Source of the DNA: Panaeolus papilionaceus
Lineage: Eukaryota > Basidiomycota > Agaricomycetes > Agaricales
NCBI GenBank assembly: GCA_015501605.1
Contig: JADNRZ010000003.1
Coordinates: 2,542,001 to 2,606,000 of the forward strand
DNA length: 64,000 bases
Direction of reading: 5' to 3'
Shown here: positions 41,447 through 53,517 of the stretch, in pieces
How positions within the stretch are numbered: position 1 is the stretch's first letter
Layout of the letters: every line of letters begins with the position of its first letter
Notes under the pieces: generated by a model
The model's database searches: none
What the model saw: only the letters and a program-made list of their open reading frames with translations
Told to the model about the DNA's origin: nothing
Translations under genes and position numbers: made by a program

Positions 41447-43230
41447 GATGATACGACCGGGAATACCAGAGAAATATGTGGGATAGACAAAGAAGTATGT
41501 GAGGTGAAAAGAGTTTGTACAAGTAATGAAGATAAGGATGAAGGTATGAGGAGGAGGTGACGGGGGGAGTTGAATCTTCGGCGTCGGTGAGAGAGAAGAG
41601 GAAGGCAAGGAAGGTGGTTGATGGACCCCGTAAATTTATCTTTTATCAGCTCATACCTAGCTATTGACCTTAACCTGGATATCTTCCAAATCAAATCTAA
41701 TCCCGCTCATTCAATTATGTACGCATCTGAATCCAGGCTTGTCCCCATTTTTGGCGCTCAATTATCTACTGCCGGTAATTCATCTAGGGCAGCTAGTCTC
41801 CTTATGTCGCGGAGTTTTCGTCTATTCCACTTGTTTTTGTTAGATCTGTAGCTACCAGAGGCTTGGTTGGGATCTCGGAGGCTAATAACCCATTTTGAGA
41901 ATAATTTTCACTCGGAAGGCAGGGACTTACCCAACCATTGAGATCTCCCACCTCCGTCCATCACTGACTCCACGATCTCATCGGTGTGAATCCGCAGAGG
42001 TCCTTCGACCGCCAAATGCGTATGCCGAAGGCCGCCAGAGACCTGCATCATAATAATAATAGAGTGCATCAAGAAATGGATGCAAAATGGGGTATCTGTA
42101 TCAGATATTATGAAGGGTTGACTTGTGTCTCCCTCGTCAGTCTTGCTTTTACATCGTAATTCATTTACTGGGCAAACTCACATCCTCTGACTTTGAGAAT
42201 CGAGTGGTATTAACTTCAAGTGTAAAGCATGCTTCATAAGGTCCTCATCTCATCAGAAGCTCCGGCGCAAGGAAAGGAGAACTGCATGCTTACCAGATAA
42301 ATCTTGGGAGATGCCTGACGTCGAGTGAACCACTTCCTGAAGAAGGTAGTATGGTTGGTACATAGTTCAATCTAGAGGCAATATTTGCAGCCTAGACCTG
42401 AAGGAAACCGCTGTGGATGCCCATTGAAAAGAGCGTTATCCGTACAGTCGCTGCGGCGGACAGCCTGCCGCCGCCACCTCTCTCTCAGACCTGCTGTTCA
42501 TGGAATATAGTTATTCGGGTGATCTGGCTGATTTATTGTTTCTAAAAAAAAGCTTGTCGTAAGTGATCTCAGCTGACTTGACGAATTGCTGCCTGCGGCA
42601 CCTTAATGGGCATCTTACATTTCATCACAATTGAGATAGGGCAAAATAAGTTCCTTACTTGTATCAACCTTGGTCAAAGCCCAAGCCTATGATAACTTGC
42701 AATTTGGCTCATCAGCTCGACGTCGCTTGTGGTAGGAAGGAAGGTGTATGCTCACCTAATAAAGCGGCATCCTCGCTGGACCGATGTGCTGGTCTGCTTT
42801 GAGTTTCGAGGTTCTTTCAACGCTTCAGATATAGTCTTACTCCCCCAAAGCCTCTTCCCGTGCTTACAGTACCTGTTTTCTCCTTGGAGTCCAATCTAAC
42901 TGCCGATTCCTTCAACATTCTCTCTGATTGGCAGGAATCAGGAACCCTTAGTTCTGCCAGCGAAGTCGACTGGGCTGGGTACTTTGCACATATGGCAAGG
43001 TAATTCACCAGGTGAGCCTTATGAGAGCTGATAGGACCATATTTTACGCAAAACGACAGAGAGAGGTGTAAATTTGGATGTAAGATTCAATGATCTGGTC
43101 AAGGAGCGTATCCGGATTTGTCCACAACGCGTCGGGATTTGCCGATACGCGTACTCTCACGTGATTTGAACCTCAGGCTGTCCTGGCCAGCGGCTGCCGA
43201 TGCAGCTCAGATTCTGCATCGACCATAGTC
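41447..43230. other. Divergent intergenic region
   Basis: 1.8 kb shared upstream region of the PAS gene (leftwards) and the DcpS gene (rightwards). No gene, tRNA or repeat was recognised; CT-rich tracts at 41550-41610 (minus strand) probably belong to the PAS gene 5' UTR. Confidence 0.5.
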
Positions 43231-44435
43231 ATGTCGCATCCTGCCAGCCCTCAAAACCTAGCTCAGTTAAATGGCTTCAAGTTTGAAAAGCTTATCAATG
43301 AAGATCCAGCAACACATTCTCTAACACTTTTAGGATCATTCCCTGACTTACAAGGACAAGATCAGGTTACAGCAATTGTGCGCATCGAAAAGACGACGCT
43401 GAACGCATCAGATGCCCATCGATTTTTCGGAGAAAATGGATTGATTAAAAAAGCTGTATTGGAAGAAAGTACTGATATTGTAGGTCATATTTATTATTTA
43501 CAACTTTATATTTTTCAAGGAGACATTAGTACACTTGGTTATTTGCATGGCTCGGCGAGGATCGAGAGCGGGATATCAAGATCAACGTCGTTTGCCCAGC
43601 CACGGAGGTTCACATTCGAAAGGTGTGGAAAATCTGATACACTTTGAAGGAAGGCTTACTTCGATCAGTATACCAGACAAGAACTGATAATGGTATCCGA
43701 AACACCAGAACTTTACAAAAAGGTGGTAAAGCCATACATTGAGGCATTTCCCCCATCGCGGACGAAATGGTGTTGTGATTTCTGCTGCTCTATGTCTGAT
43801 CTATAGCTCATAATCTTTCGTAGGGTGGAAAATATTCTTACAGGCGTGTCAGAACAAAACAAGATTCTATACTCTTCAGGCCTTTTTGTGATCTTGCCTG
43901 ACATGAAATGGGATCTACAAACCGTGTCGTCCCTCTATCTCACCGCGATCGTCCGGGATAAGTCCATCCGAAGTCTACGAGACCTTCGAAGGAGACACGT
44001 AGGCCTGCTTCAAAACATACGCAAGGAAGCCTACTCTATCGTTGAAAGCAAATGGAACCTTGGACATGGTTCACTTCGGATGCTCATCCACTACCAGCCG
44101 AGCTATTGTGAAAGCGTTCACTCTTAGTCCTCGCCCTCCATACTGACTTCCCTATTTGATTGATAGACCATTTCCACGTCCATATCGTCAACGCTAATTA
44201 CCAGGCAGGCAGCGTCGGCATGATGGTCGGGCAGGCCCATCTGTTGGAAGACATAATTTCACTGGTGGGTCGACCGTTCGTTACCAGCCATTACGATGAC
44301 CCTAATCATTACCTTTCTCGATAGCTTGAGCTGGATTCCATTGATGGACCAGGTGTCTTCGAAAGGATGACTCTTACGTATGCATTGGGCGACCAGCATG
44401 GTCTATATCAAGGGTTAAAGGACGTCGGCGCATAG
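43231..44435 (+). CDS. Scavenger mRNA-decapping enzyme DcpS
   Basis: HIT-family pyrophosphatase that hydrolyses the m7GpppN cap left after 3'-5' mRNA decay. ATG 43231 gives MSHPASPQNLAQLNGFKFEK; the stop is TAG 44433-44435 after GLKDVGA. N-terminal domain: KLINEDPATHSLTLLGSFPD and VRIEKTTL, with a swapped-dimer pattern typical of the family. The second exon begins YTWLFAWLGEDRERDIKINV and continues VVCPATEVHIRK; a later one has WDLQTVSSLYLTAIVRDKS and IRSLRDLRRRHVGLL. The histidine triad is at about 44170: HFHVHIVNANYQAG, followed by MMVGQAHLLEDIISLLELDS. At least four introns of 50-65 nt. Complete, and about the usual length for DcpS (around 330 residues). Confidence 0.93.
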
Positions 44436-46292
44436 ATAGAACTATTCAATCGCTGTATCACTTGTGTCATTTGTCTGGAGCCTCTGGCGATTGAACATTT
44501 CGAGCTAGCCGGACATGCTCGATGTGTATCCCTCGTCCTTGACATCGCGTTTAAAAATTCTAAGGTGGGATATGAATTCAATGCATGCACCTCAGCAGGA
44601 CCATGTGCACAGTGGCTCCCGATTTATCTTACACTCCACAACTCTAAACCATGTTTCATCGACCTATCCTCTCGGAGCATGCAGACCGACGGCCTGGCTC
44701 AAGCTTATTCGACAACCTTGTAAGCATGCCTCCTCATTGGCCACAAAATGTTAATCTGAAAAACGCGGACCCAAATGTGCACATACATGTTATCATATCC
44801 TTACGCTCAATTGTCCTGAGTCATTTTCTATTTTTCAGTTTGTGGCGGGACGTACTTGAGTCAAGTTAACTTGAAGTCCTGACATTCGAATCTTGAACCT
44901 TTAGGTGACCGATGCATGATCCTTACTTCTTGAGGGATCCACAAAAGGTTTCTCAGGGCTGAATGTCCGCTCTTTTCGAATGCAGATCACCATGATGTGC
45001 ACTGTTCCCACATGTTCGGGATCAGCGGCTATGCGTTATGGGCCCGTATCGTATTTTGTGCCCCAGTTTGCAGTAGAAGGTTTTTTTTTCAATTGAGCAG
45101 ACCCTTTGAAACACAACATTCCTCCATTTCCTTGACTCTAATTGACATGATAATTATTTTTTTTTGTCGTCGATAGGGACATCCGTTGTTATTCGCAAAC
45201 ACATAGTCTTTCTTCAATTTTAACTATCATATAGACCTACACCAGCCCCACCAGACTTCACAGAGACCAATGCGACATACAATCTTCATCACTGCATGAT
45301 TTCAGATGCTTTAACTATGGTAAGATAAAGAACTCTTGATATGAAATTCCGAGGAGCTGAATCCCTCTCTTTTTCAACTAACTACAAGTCTCAAACAGCT
45401 AGTCTAGTCCGTGCAAATGGTACACGTCTTTCTCTCAAACTCCAGCTCCTGTTGGCAGTCGGTGACATTTTGAATGCACTTAGACCTTGGTCATTAAAAT
45501 GATGCAGAAATTCAGTGTTGTCTCATAACAACCTAGCACCACACCCTCCAGAATAATACCCGTGGAATGTTCCCTCCTCTACCTCAATGCACCCTTCAAT
45601 AAAGTCAGCCACAAATGTGTACATACTTCACAATGTTACCCCATCACGACCTTCACCGCCCCTGTATAAAACGACCACGTTAAGCGCTGTAGCTTCGCTG
45701 TGGGAGTGTAAACACAGCACATAGTTGTCGCGGTCAATACCTTGGAAGGCGCAAAATAGAGAATTAGGTATCAAAAAATGCGCCATACACAATGAGGAGT
45801 GCAATTCCATGATAATGGATGTCATCCCATTGGTTCTGGATGATCGGAGATCTTTGTCAGTGACCACTGCGAAAGCGAACGAATGGATTTCTCACGTACA
45901 TACATATGTACCCTCTATTCATCACCGCTCTGGCGACTTTCAAATGTCTGTTCGTACTTGAGTATACCACTTTCGTGCCCCTAAAAATTTATTGTCACCT
46001 AAAACTGAATACAAGCCTAGCTTCGATCCTCGCCCTCCCAACATATTGACGAGGTGTTGAGCACTCTAAATCCCGCTGAAGGAACGCTTGGCAAGAAGGA
46101 AGTCAGACTACTTGCGCGGTTTCGAGGTACATGACGATTCTTTAGACATTTTCGTGAGAATTATATTGAAGTTAGACAGAGAAATCAAAATAGCACCATA
46201 TTACAACACATGATATCATATCGGGGAGTCCACAACTGATGGTGGGCCCGAGCGTCGAGTGAGTATCGTTGCTGGTCCCACCTTTGTCAGTG
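44436..46292. other. Intergenic region, nothing supported
   Basis: 1.9 kb. Short ORFs on both strands (44515-44869, 45628-45961) lack domains. One stretch at about 45235-45320 reads RPTPAPPDFTETNATYNLHH with a following GTAAGA donor and might be an isolated exon or relic, but no partner exons were found. Confidence 0.4.
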
Positions 46293-46300
46293 TATAAAAG
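46293..46300 (+). promoter_or_regulatory. TATA box of the haloperoxidase-like gene
   Basis: TATAAAAG, 60 bp upstream of the ATG at 46360. Confidence 0.65.
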
Positions 46301-46359
46301 GATAGCTTCTTTTCGAGTAAGTTAAACACCGACGGTCTACTTCTCTCCATACTTGAGAA

Positions 46360-47817
46360 ATGCGTGGCTCGATCATAAGTTTATCTCTCGTCGCTGCCAT
46401 TGGAGGGGCTTGGGGTGCGGTGTACCCTGGTGATGTTGTACAGTACTGGTGAGTGTGTTTAGGTTTCAATGTGGGGAGCCGATGCTAATTCACCTCTATA
46501 TCAATAGGAATGACAAATTTATATCAGCACTCAATACGTCTAACCCGCTTTTTGGAGACTTCCACGAATCCTACCCTGGCGCGTATGTACATACCGCAGT
46601 GTTGGTCGCGGCTGAGGATGCACAACGCCAGTCGCGTGTTATCCAACAGCTCTCTGTTAGCTATGCCGCACACGACTCGATTACCCGAATTTTCCTCAAT
46701 CAATACCAGCGCCTTGATGCGTTCCTCAAAGCGATCGAGGATATAATTCAGCCAACCGCATTAGAGTCCACTCAGGCTCGAAGGATTGGCGAAGCTGCCG
46801 CTGCGAGGGTCGCACGAGCTCGTGCAGACGATCAAATCTCTAAAGTATGTTTTAAATCATGGAGCTGCGTCCTTTGGTCTCAATGCATTGTTTCCAGTAC
46901 TTTAGATACGACTTCCAAACTCCTGTGCCAGGTGTCTACCAGCCCACTCCTCCTAACAACCCTGTCCCTGAAGCGCAGCACGGACGCTTTGTCATGCCAT
47001 GGGGTGGAATCAAGGATAGACCGAAGTGGGGTCCCCCTCCAGCTGTCAATGGAGACGCTTACGAGGGTCACCTGAGGCTCGTCAAGGAGAAAGGCGCCAA
47101 GACGAATCACACAAGGACCGCGGACGAGACCCATGCAAGTCACACCTAGACTGGAGTATCGAACAAGCTCTCACTACTTTCTTGGATAGATCGGATATTT
47201 CTGGTTGGAGTCGTCTATCACTTTCTGGAACCGCTTCGCATCTTCTGCCATTGGATCTACTTTGCAAAACAACGTCCTCCAGTCAGCTCAGTTCTATGCG
47301 AAGTTAAATTGGGCCATTGCCAACGCTGGCATTGTTGGATTCACGGCCAAGAATCAGGCATGCTTTAATCTTGGCGATGCTGCCACGTACCCCATTAACA
47401 TTTCTTTGTTAGTACAACTCTTGGAGGCCTATTACTGCAATTCGTTGGCCAGGCGTGTTCCTCAAGTCGGGTAACAGTCTCAGCGACCCCAACTGGGAAC
47501 CCGTCGTCCCAACACCCGGTCACCAGGATTATCTCTCAGGTCATGCAGTCTACGGAAGTGCTGGCGGTGGCATTATTAGGCGCCATCTCAGAAGCGACAA
47601 CTTCTCCCAGCCAATCACTATCTCGAGTTTGGTGACTGCCGATAACGTGGGCGAGCTCACTCGTACATTTACCTCTGTGTCTCAGGCTGTGAAGGAGAAC
47701 GGTGACTCGAGAGTGTTTGCCGGTGCTCATTTCGACTTTGCAAGCACGGAGGGCAACAAAGCAGGAGATGCTGCTGCTAATCAAGTATGGCGTAGGAACG
47801 GTCGAAACTACCTCTAG
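46360..47817 (+). CDS. Secreted vanadium haloperoxidase / PAP2-type phosphatase
   Basis: Signal peptide MRGSIISLSLVAAIGGAWG from ATG 46360; stop TAG 47815-47817. Vanadium haloperoxidases oxidise halides with H2O2, and the same fold serves acid phosphatases. The vanadate/phosphate signature can be followed in order: K-N-Q-Y-N-S-W-R-P (exact KX6RP) created by joining exons across intron 47358-47412; LSGHA at about 47535 where the canonical motif is PSGH, so Pro is replaced by Leu; and SRVFAGAH (exact SRX5H) at about 47708. Upstream are helices with FHESYPGAYVHTAVLVAAED and HDSITRIFLNQY. Introns: one after VVQYW, one at about 46845-46900, one at about 47135-47200, and the GC-AG intron. It is full length for small fungal members. 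Halide oxidation against phosphatase activity cannot be decided here. Confidence 0.85.
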
Positions 47818-48260
47818 GCCGCTAGATACGCTTTCCTTATAGTTTCCACAAGCTCAATCGTCACATACGTAGTCAATCATGTAAACTCGGAATATACTAT
47901 CTCTTGGATTTTTATGAGCCGTGACATATTCAAGTCAGGATATTTAATTTTTTGTTCGTATCAGTTTCGTCTCGTCTCCAGCTGCCATTGCCTCTACCAG
48001 AATTTTTCGTATAAAATAAATCTAAACTCCATTCCCATCTTGCGCTGAAACTGTCGTTGGATGTTCCTATCCGCGATACCTTAAATCTTGGTGGAGTCTA
48101 CCACAGACCATCAACTCCAGATTCGGTTCAATAACCCCTATCTTCTCTGATAACCAGCGACTGTGACGTTCTCGTCACACCACAGTTTTCTCCTTCGTGC
48201 AATGAAGAAGCCATCTTCAGTATCAACTTTGTCCATCTACCTCCATCATCTACGCTAGAA
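47818..48260. other. Intergenic gap between haloperoxidase-like gene and MtnB
   Basis: 443 bp holding the haloperoxidase 3' UTR (AAAATAAATCTAAA at about 48012 may include its poly-A signal) and the MtnB promoter. Nothing else was recognised. Confidence 0.5.
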
Positions 48261-49379
48261 ATGGCCACAGAGAACCCTGACAGCCTGGTTATCTCCAATG
48301 ACCCTCTTCATGTCAGTCAATATCTCATGAAACGATGTGGAGGGACAACAAAAACTGATGAACCACCTTCTTAGCCCGCCAATTTGATCCCTGAACTCTG
48401 CCGATCGTTCTATCATGTATGAATGAAGTTTGCAATTTATGCGACAAAAAATGGCCTGAACTCAGATCTACAGCTGGGATGGGTTACAGGAACGGGTGGA
48501 GGTATTTGCATTCGCACAGGGTGAGTCGCGCTGTATGTTACAGCGCGTTGGTCCTGGATCTAAAGAACCATTTTTGGCCATTTAATAGGGATAAAGTCTA
48601 CATCGCTCCTTCAGGCGTACAGAAGGAGCGTATTGAGTCAACTCATATCTTCGTTTTACCATACCCCCAAGTCGAGCCATCCCCACACACAGACCGTGTT
48701 TTCCTACGTCGTCCTAGCCTGAATCTCAAGGAGTCGGCCTGCACTCCTCTTTTCTGGAACTCTTTTGATTTGAGGAATGCTGGAAGCTGTATTCATACGC
48801 ATTCTCAGCACGCAGTCATGGCGACGCTTCTATGGGATGGACCTGTGTTCAAGATTTCTCATCAGGTTAGTCGAAATATCTGCGGGTTGAAACGCTCTTA
48901 CTGACGTATAATTGGTTGTCTAGGAGGTAAATTCTCAAGGTTTATTGTGAAACGCCTTTTAGTTGAACACTCGCCCTTTTAGATGATCAAGGGTGTGCGG
49001 CTAGCTGGAACCGGTGCTGCACTTTCATACCTTGACACTCTTGAGGTCCCAATCATTGAAAACACTCCAAATGAAGAAGACCTGAAGGACAGCATGGCTG
49101 AGGCCATGATTAAATACCCGAATGCCGCTGGTGTTCTCGTCCGGCGCCATGGCGTTTACGTGTGGGGTATGTATGTTGGACACTGGAGATGAGTTGGGAA
49201 TAACAATGTTTTCTCCTAGGTTTGGATTGGGAAAAGGCGAAAACTCAGACAGAGGTAAGCGAAATAAATATTCTGTGAACGTACACCTCTGAAACCAGTT
49301 CTAGTGCCTTGATTATCTGTTTGAAATTAGCGTGAAAATGAAGTTGGCTGGTCTTCCAACCTTGTTGAACGCCGATTAA
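48261..49379 (+). CDS. mtnB: Methylthioribulose-1-phosphate dehydratase (methionine salvage)
   Basis: Class II aldolase-fold zinc enzyme that dehydrates 5-methylthioribulose-1-phosphate to 2,3-diketo-5-methylthiopentyl-1-phosphate, a step in recycling methylthioadenosine to methionine (yeast MDE1). ATG 48261 ([20 protein letters not shown]); stop TAA 49377-49379 ([10 protein letters not shown]). Motifs in order: [20 protein letters not shown] with [18 protein letters not shown]; zinc ligands in [22 protein letters not shown] (catalytic Glu region); and [12 protein letters not shown] with the third zinc His. Introns at about 48308-48375, 48420-48475, 48525-48588, 48868-48982, 49166-49219 and 49255-49330. 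It is complete, cytosolic, and about 240 residues as expected. Confidence 0.93.
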
Positions 49380-49685
49380 AATTCAGTCCACTACATAAAA
49401 AGTCAGGTGAAATTTGTACTCATTTTATAAATGTACTTTGTGCTGCATTGTTCACGTAAGCTTGATATTCTCGCCCATCAACCACTCCAGGTGTACGCCC
49501 GACTCTCAAGTTTTCGTCTTACTACAAGAAACTCGACTTGACTATGAACTCGACCATTATAATTATAGCCCAAACGGTTAAGAACTGCCATCCGGCCCAT
49601 TATTACACGACTGATCCGACATTGTAACACGGCTTTTAACGTCCTCGCCCCTTTCCCTGAAACCTCTTTCTACTTGGATCGCCCA

Positions 49686-51277
49686 ATGTCGACTTTACAT
49701 CAACAAGAAGTTACTAGTGATATTTCCTTTGCTCTCACTCGAGAGTACATCTTTCCACCTGAAATATTTTTCAAAATCTTCGCTGCCCTTCACGCGGGCA
49801 ACCATTCTCCGTTCTACGAGCACATCTACAGTTGCCGCTTGGTCTGCAAACACTTCAACGAAATTTGCCTGCCAGTCTTGGTCTGGTATGTTGAACTGGG
49901 TTATGCGCCTCCATCATCCTCAATCATGACCAGGGAGTTGGCCCTACGCATGCTTCAAGCACGTCCATCCCTGGGTGCCTACATTCGCTCCATCTCTTTC
50001 GAATGTTCTGTTATTGATATCAACATCCGGAAGGGTCGCAACATTCCTATAGATTGGACCTCATCCTGGCTTCAGGGATCTGCTTTTCTCACATTGCTGG
50101 ATGTCCGATCCCTTTTGATCTCCACCTACCTGCAAGACCTTCGGCATTACGAAGACACAGGCGGGTTGGATACGGGGACGTAGCGGGGATCCAGGTAACC
50201 CTTGAGCGTCTTTCAGGGTCGGCTCTGGTGACAGTGTTCAAGTTGTGATTCAGATCATAGGCCGCATTGCTACCATCACTGCTTGGACGATGTCAAGGTC
50301 GTGCCGTTCAGGCTGCTACTTTGTAATCTCCAGGGATCAGCTTGATTGATCCTTCTCAGTACGTGCTGGTGCTACCTTGTCGGCTGTCCTTCGCTTCCGC
50401 ATTTACCTCCTGCTCCTGAAGAGATAGTTTAAAGGTAAGCATCACTTGAAGGTTTCTTGAAGGGTGCTCATCATTTCGATCTAGACTTCCAAAATATCCT
50501 TGTGCAAATATTTCTTCTATCATTCTGTGCGTCATGGCTATTTTGACGTTGAAAAGAATTCCGATGTCCAGACCACCATCGGAGGCCGTATGTTTACCCT
50601 TCGGCAAGTGGCTATCGGCTTTTGATAGACACATACGTTGGGAATGGCGTCGTGACCTCGCTCTCCGTTCATGGCATCAGAAATCTTCCTCTATACGAGT
50701 TGTTGACGTCTCCGACCCTGTCCGAAATCATGCTGAAGAACTGCGATGTTGAATATTCAGCGATCAAGCCTGGTAGTGCACCAAAGAAGGCGAGACAACT
50801 GGCTCGATTCTCTGCGTATGGCCAACGCTAACGCAACATTTTTTTTTAGAAAAAATTTCCTTCCTTCTCTATCCGTGCCTATTCCTATTTTACGTAGAGT
50901 CGGATCTCAATCTGCCAGAGAGCTTGATTCACCACCATGTGACTGGTGTCGTAGATCTGTATTCTGGAGATTTTCTAACTCAGTTCACGTCTCGCTCAAT
51001 AGTCCTAGGTTTAGTCGCACTTGTCCTTTCGTTTTTAGAATTGTCGTTGATTTATCACCAAAGCACGACATCCTTTTCTCATCATCCGATTTTTGTTAGG
51101 TTGCCTTCGTATTTTCTCTGTTACCAGCTACCACAATTTCCCCAGACGCCCATCATTGATCAAGTTCCTCGACGTTGCCTCATGGCGCTACATCGGCGTT
51201 GGCTCAAACAAACACTGCCACATCCCTGGATTGAATATATCCGATTCCGACAGCCTCATGCTCACTTATCGTTGTGA
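49686..51277 (+). pseudogene. F-box / leucine-rich-repeat protein, apparently decayed
   Basis: ATG 49686 opens a good F-box start (REYIFPPEIFFKIFAALHAG, CRLVCKHFNEICLPVLVWYV), as in the SCF adaptor proteins numerous in Agaricomycetes. The frame runs through LRR-like sequence (LLDVRSLLISTYLQDLRHYE) and stops at 50183. Further LRR-like pieces then occur in shifted frames: VVTSLSVHGIRNLPLYELLT with SPTLSEIMLKNCDV at about 50640-50760, and a C-terminal-like SDSDSLMLTYRCESGSA near 51240. No set of introns that I could find joins them. Either the gene is a pseudogene after 50183 or its true structure is complex; the first 166 residues may be expressed. Confidence 0.55.
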
Positions 51278-51864
51278 ATCAGGGAGCGCTAGAACACACA
51301 CCTCCTTACTCCCATCATCAACATACCAGCACTAAGCAGCTTTCTACCAAACTCCTATCGTAGGCTACACGACTTCTAAAGATCATCGATGCCAAATTTC
51401 AGACTACCGTTCAGTACTGGAAGCGTGTCAGGACAGAGTAACATCATTCACGTTTAGTAAGTTAGCTTCATGAGCACAGAGCTTTTTGTAACTTCATTGA
51501 CACTGCAAATTTGGCGCACTACTGTTCTGTTTAAAGCACCGTTAGACGTGAAGATGATGTGAGCAATAATAGCTGGCTTCATGACCGTATTTAATTGGTC
51601 GGGACGTAGATCACATGGGCGGCGCTCAAGGTCTTGAGGGGTGGACAGGAGGCCGATATACCCATCCCGTCGCAACTACCTCAGTCTGAGAAATGTGCGT
51701 TCTTGAGCACCATTCTGAGTGGAGGATCCTTGCTAATACACCCCCCTTTCACCAGCTTATCTTTTTCAAAGTGTTTTGCCCTCACCAGTGTGGGACTTGG
51801 AGAAGGTCGCGACGAAGTTACTTTTTAGCATAGAAGAGCAGTACGTATTCTACTCTTCCGTCAG

Positions 51865-53517
51865 TTGAGCAGTTTTCCAACATGGAAGTGGAGCAGGGCA
51901 TCGACCTATGCAAACACCGCAGTGGTTTACTTAATCGATATCAATAGGGATCCTCCACCGCCGAGCTCCATGCTGAAGGGGTCTCTGCAGCTCTTCAAAG
52001 CGTTGAAAAGCCAATGCAATCCGGCAAATATCTTTTGGGTTACGGTGGGATGGGGTGCTGAAAACGGTGTACCCACAAACCAGAAGGTGCGGGAGTTTCA
52101 ATGGAGGAATGAGATTTTATGGGTGCGAGATTTCGTCCTTGAGCTTGATTCGGCATTAGCCATTGATCCAAATTTGAATATAGAAGTGCATGCAGCAGGG
52201 TTCCCACTTCAAAAGGCTTCTGGGCGCAGACGCACGCGACAGTTTCCAGATGCAGATGATGAGACTCATCGAGACCCCGAAGCAGAAAAGATTGTGCGTA
52301 GTCGGCGCAGAAACAACTGTACATCATTTCTAAAGCTATTTTAGTGATTGGTCCCTCGGTCTGGGATCTAAGCCAAGCGAGGCCGAATCGCTGGAGGAAG
52401 GAGAAGTGGAGATCGACGACTTGACGGCGACTGATGTATTGATTGCGTGCGCTAATATCATTAACTTTTGTCCTGTTGATCCGCATGCTTACAAATTACA
52501 CAGAGTAATGGGCCCAACAGGCGCTGGGAAGAGTACAGTATGTAACGCTAGCTTGCAGAGTTCGTGTTGCTTACCATTCTTTTTGTCGCGGTCCAGTTCA
52601 TTAATGACGTCAGTGGGCACCAGGTCATCATCGGCCACGACCTCGATTCCTGCACCGAGAAAATTTCGATCATCCGATTCCGAGCACCTCAGGTCACTGA
52701 ATACCGCATTTGTATGGTAGACACCCCCGGTTTTGATGACACGAACAAGTCGGACCTAGAAATATTCGATGCGGTGGCGAAATGGTTGGATAAAACGTGC
52801 GTCTGTGCTTCAAGTCCTTCCACGAAAGTCCCTATAATCGCTCATTGAGGCACACATAGGTTTAAGAAGAAGATTCACCTTGACGCACTACTCTACCTGC
52901 ATCGAATCACCGACAATCGCATGGGCGGCACCCCGCTTAAGAACTACAAGATATTTGAGGATATCTGTGGCAAGAGGGGCTTCAAACAAGTGGCATTGGT
53001 CACTACCATGTGGGGTGAAGATCCAGAGGGTATGGGGAGCGTCTATGAGGAACGAGAGCAACAGTTAAAAACCTTATGTTGGGGTGGTATGGTAAATAGG
53101 GGCTCAAAAACCTACCGATGGAGCAGCGGTAGGGAGTCAGCGTTTCGCATCGTCGCCGAGGTTGTTTCTGACGCAGTCGAGGGCAAGAGCAGACAGCCTT
53201 TGAAGTTGCAGACGGAGTTGAATGACCTATGTTTGGCACTTCCTGCAACGAGCGCGGGACGTTCAATGTACTCGAAGCTCCAGGATTTATTGAAGAGGCA
53301 GCAGGAAGTCTTGAACGGCCTGAAGGCCGGATCTGTTGTCGCAGTGGAGGTAACAGATACGTTCAAAGAGACAGAGCAGGAGATGAAAAGGATTGTGGCC
53401 GACATGCAAGTTATGGAGCTGTCTATTCCTACGAAGTTAGTAGCTACTCTCAGGTCTAGGTATACCTTTTTGACGGTGAGTAGAGCGCCAACTTCTCTCA
53501 ATTGGACGAGGTACTGA
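51865..53517 (+). CDS. AIG1-like GTPase with an extra N-terminal half G domain
   Basis: P-loop GTPase of a type amplified in Agaricomycetes; role unknown. The G domain is intact: G1 GPTGAGKST at 52509-52538, split by an intron just before FINDVSGH; G3 MVDTPGFDDT at about 52713; a following LDALLYLHRITDNRM; the G4-like VALVTTMWGED at about 52992; then a helical tail with TDTFKETEQEMKRIVADMQV. Upstream, exon 51865-52295 encodes VVYLIDINRDPPPPSSMLKG and NIFWVTVGWGAENGVPT...REFQW, which matches the second half of the same G domain without any P-loop, and is joined by an in-frame intron and an acidic linker (about 52345-52490). The first exon was not found: no in-frame ATG precedes this block, so the start is only the first supported coding base. 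The C-terminal end at 53517 is tentative. Confidence 0.68.

Noticed and set aside
45235..45320. Possible lone exon (RPTPAPPDFTETN...) followed by a GTAAGA
   Set aside because: No upstream start or downstream exons could be joined to it; recorded only as a note in the intergenic entry.
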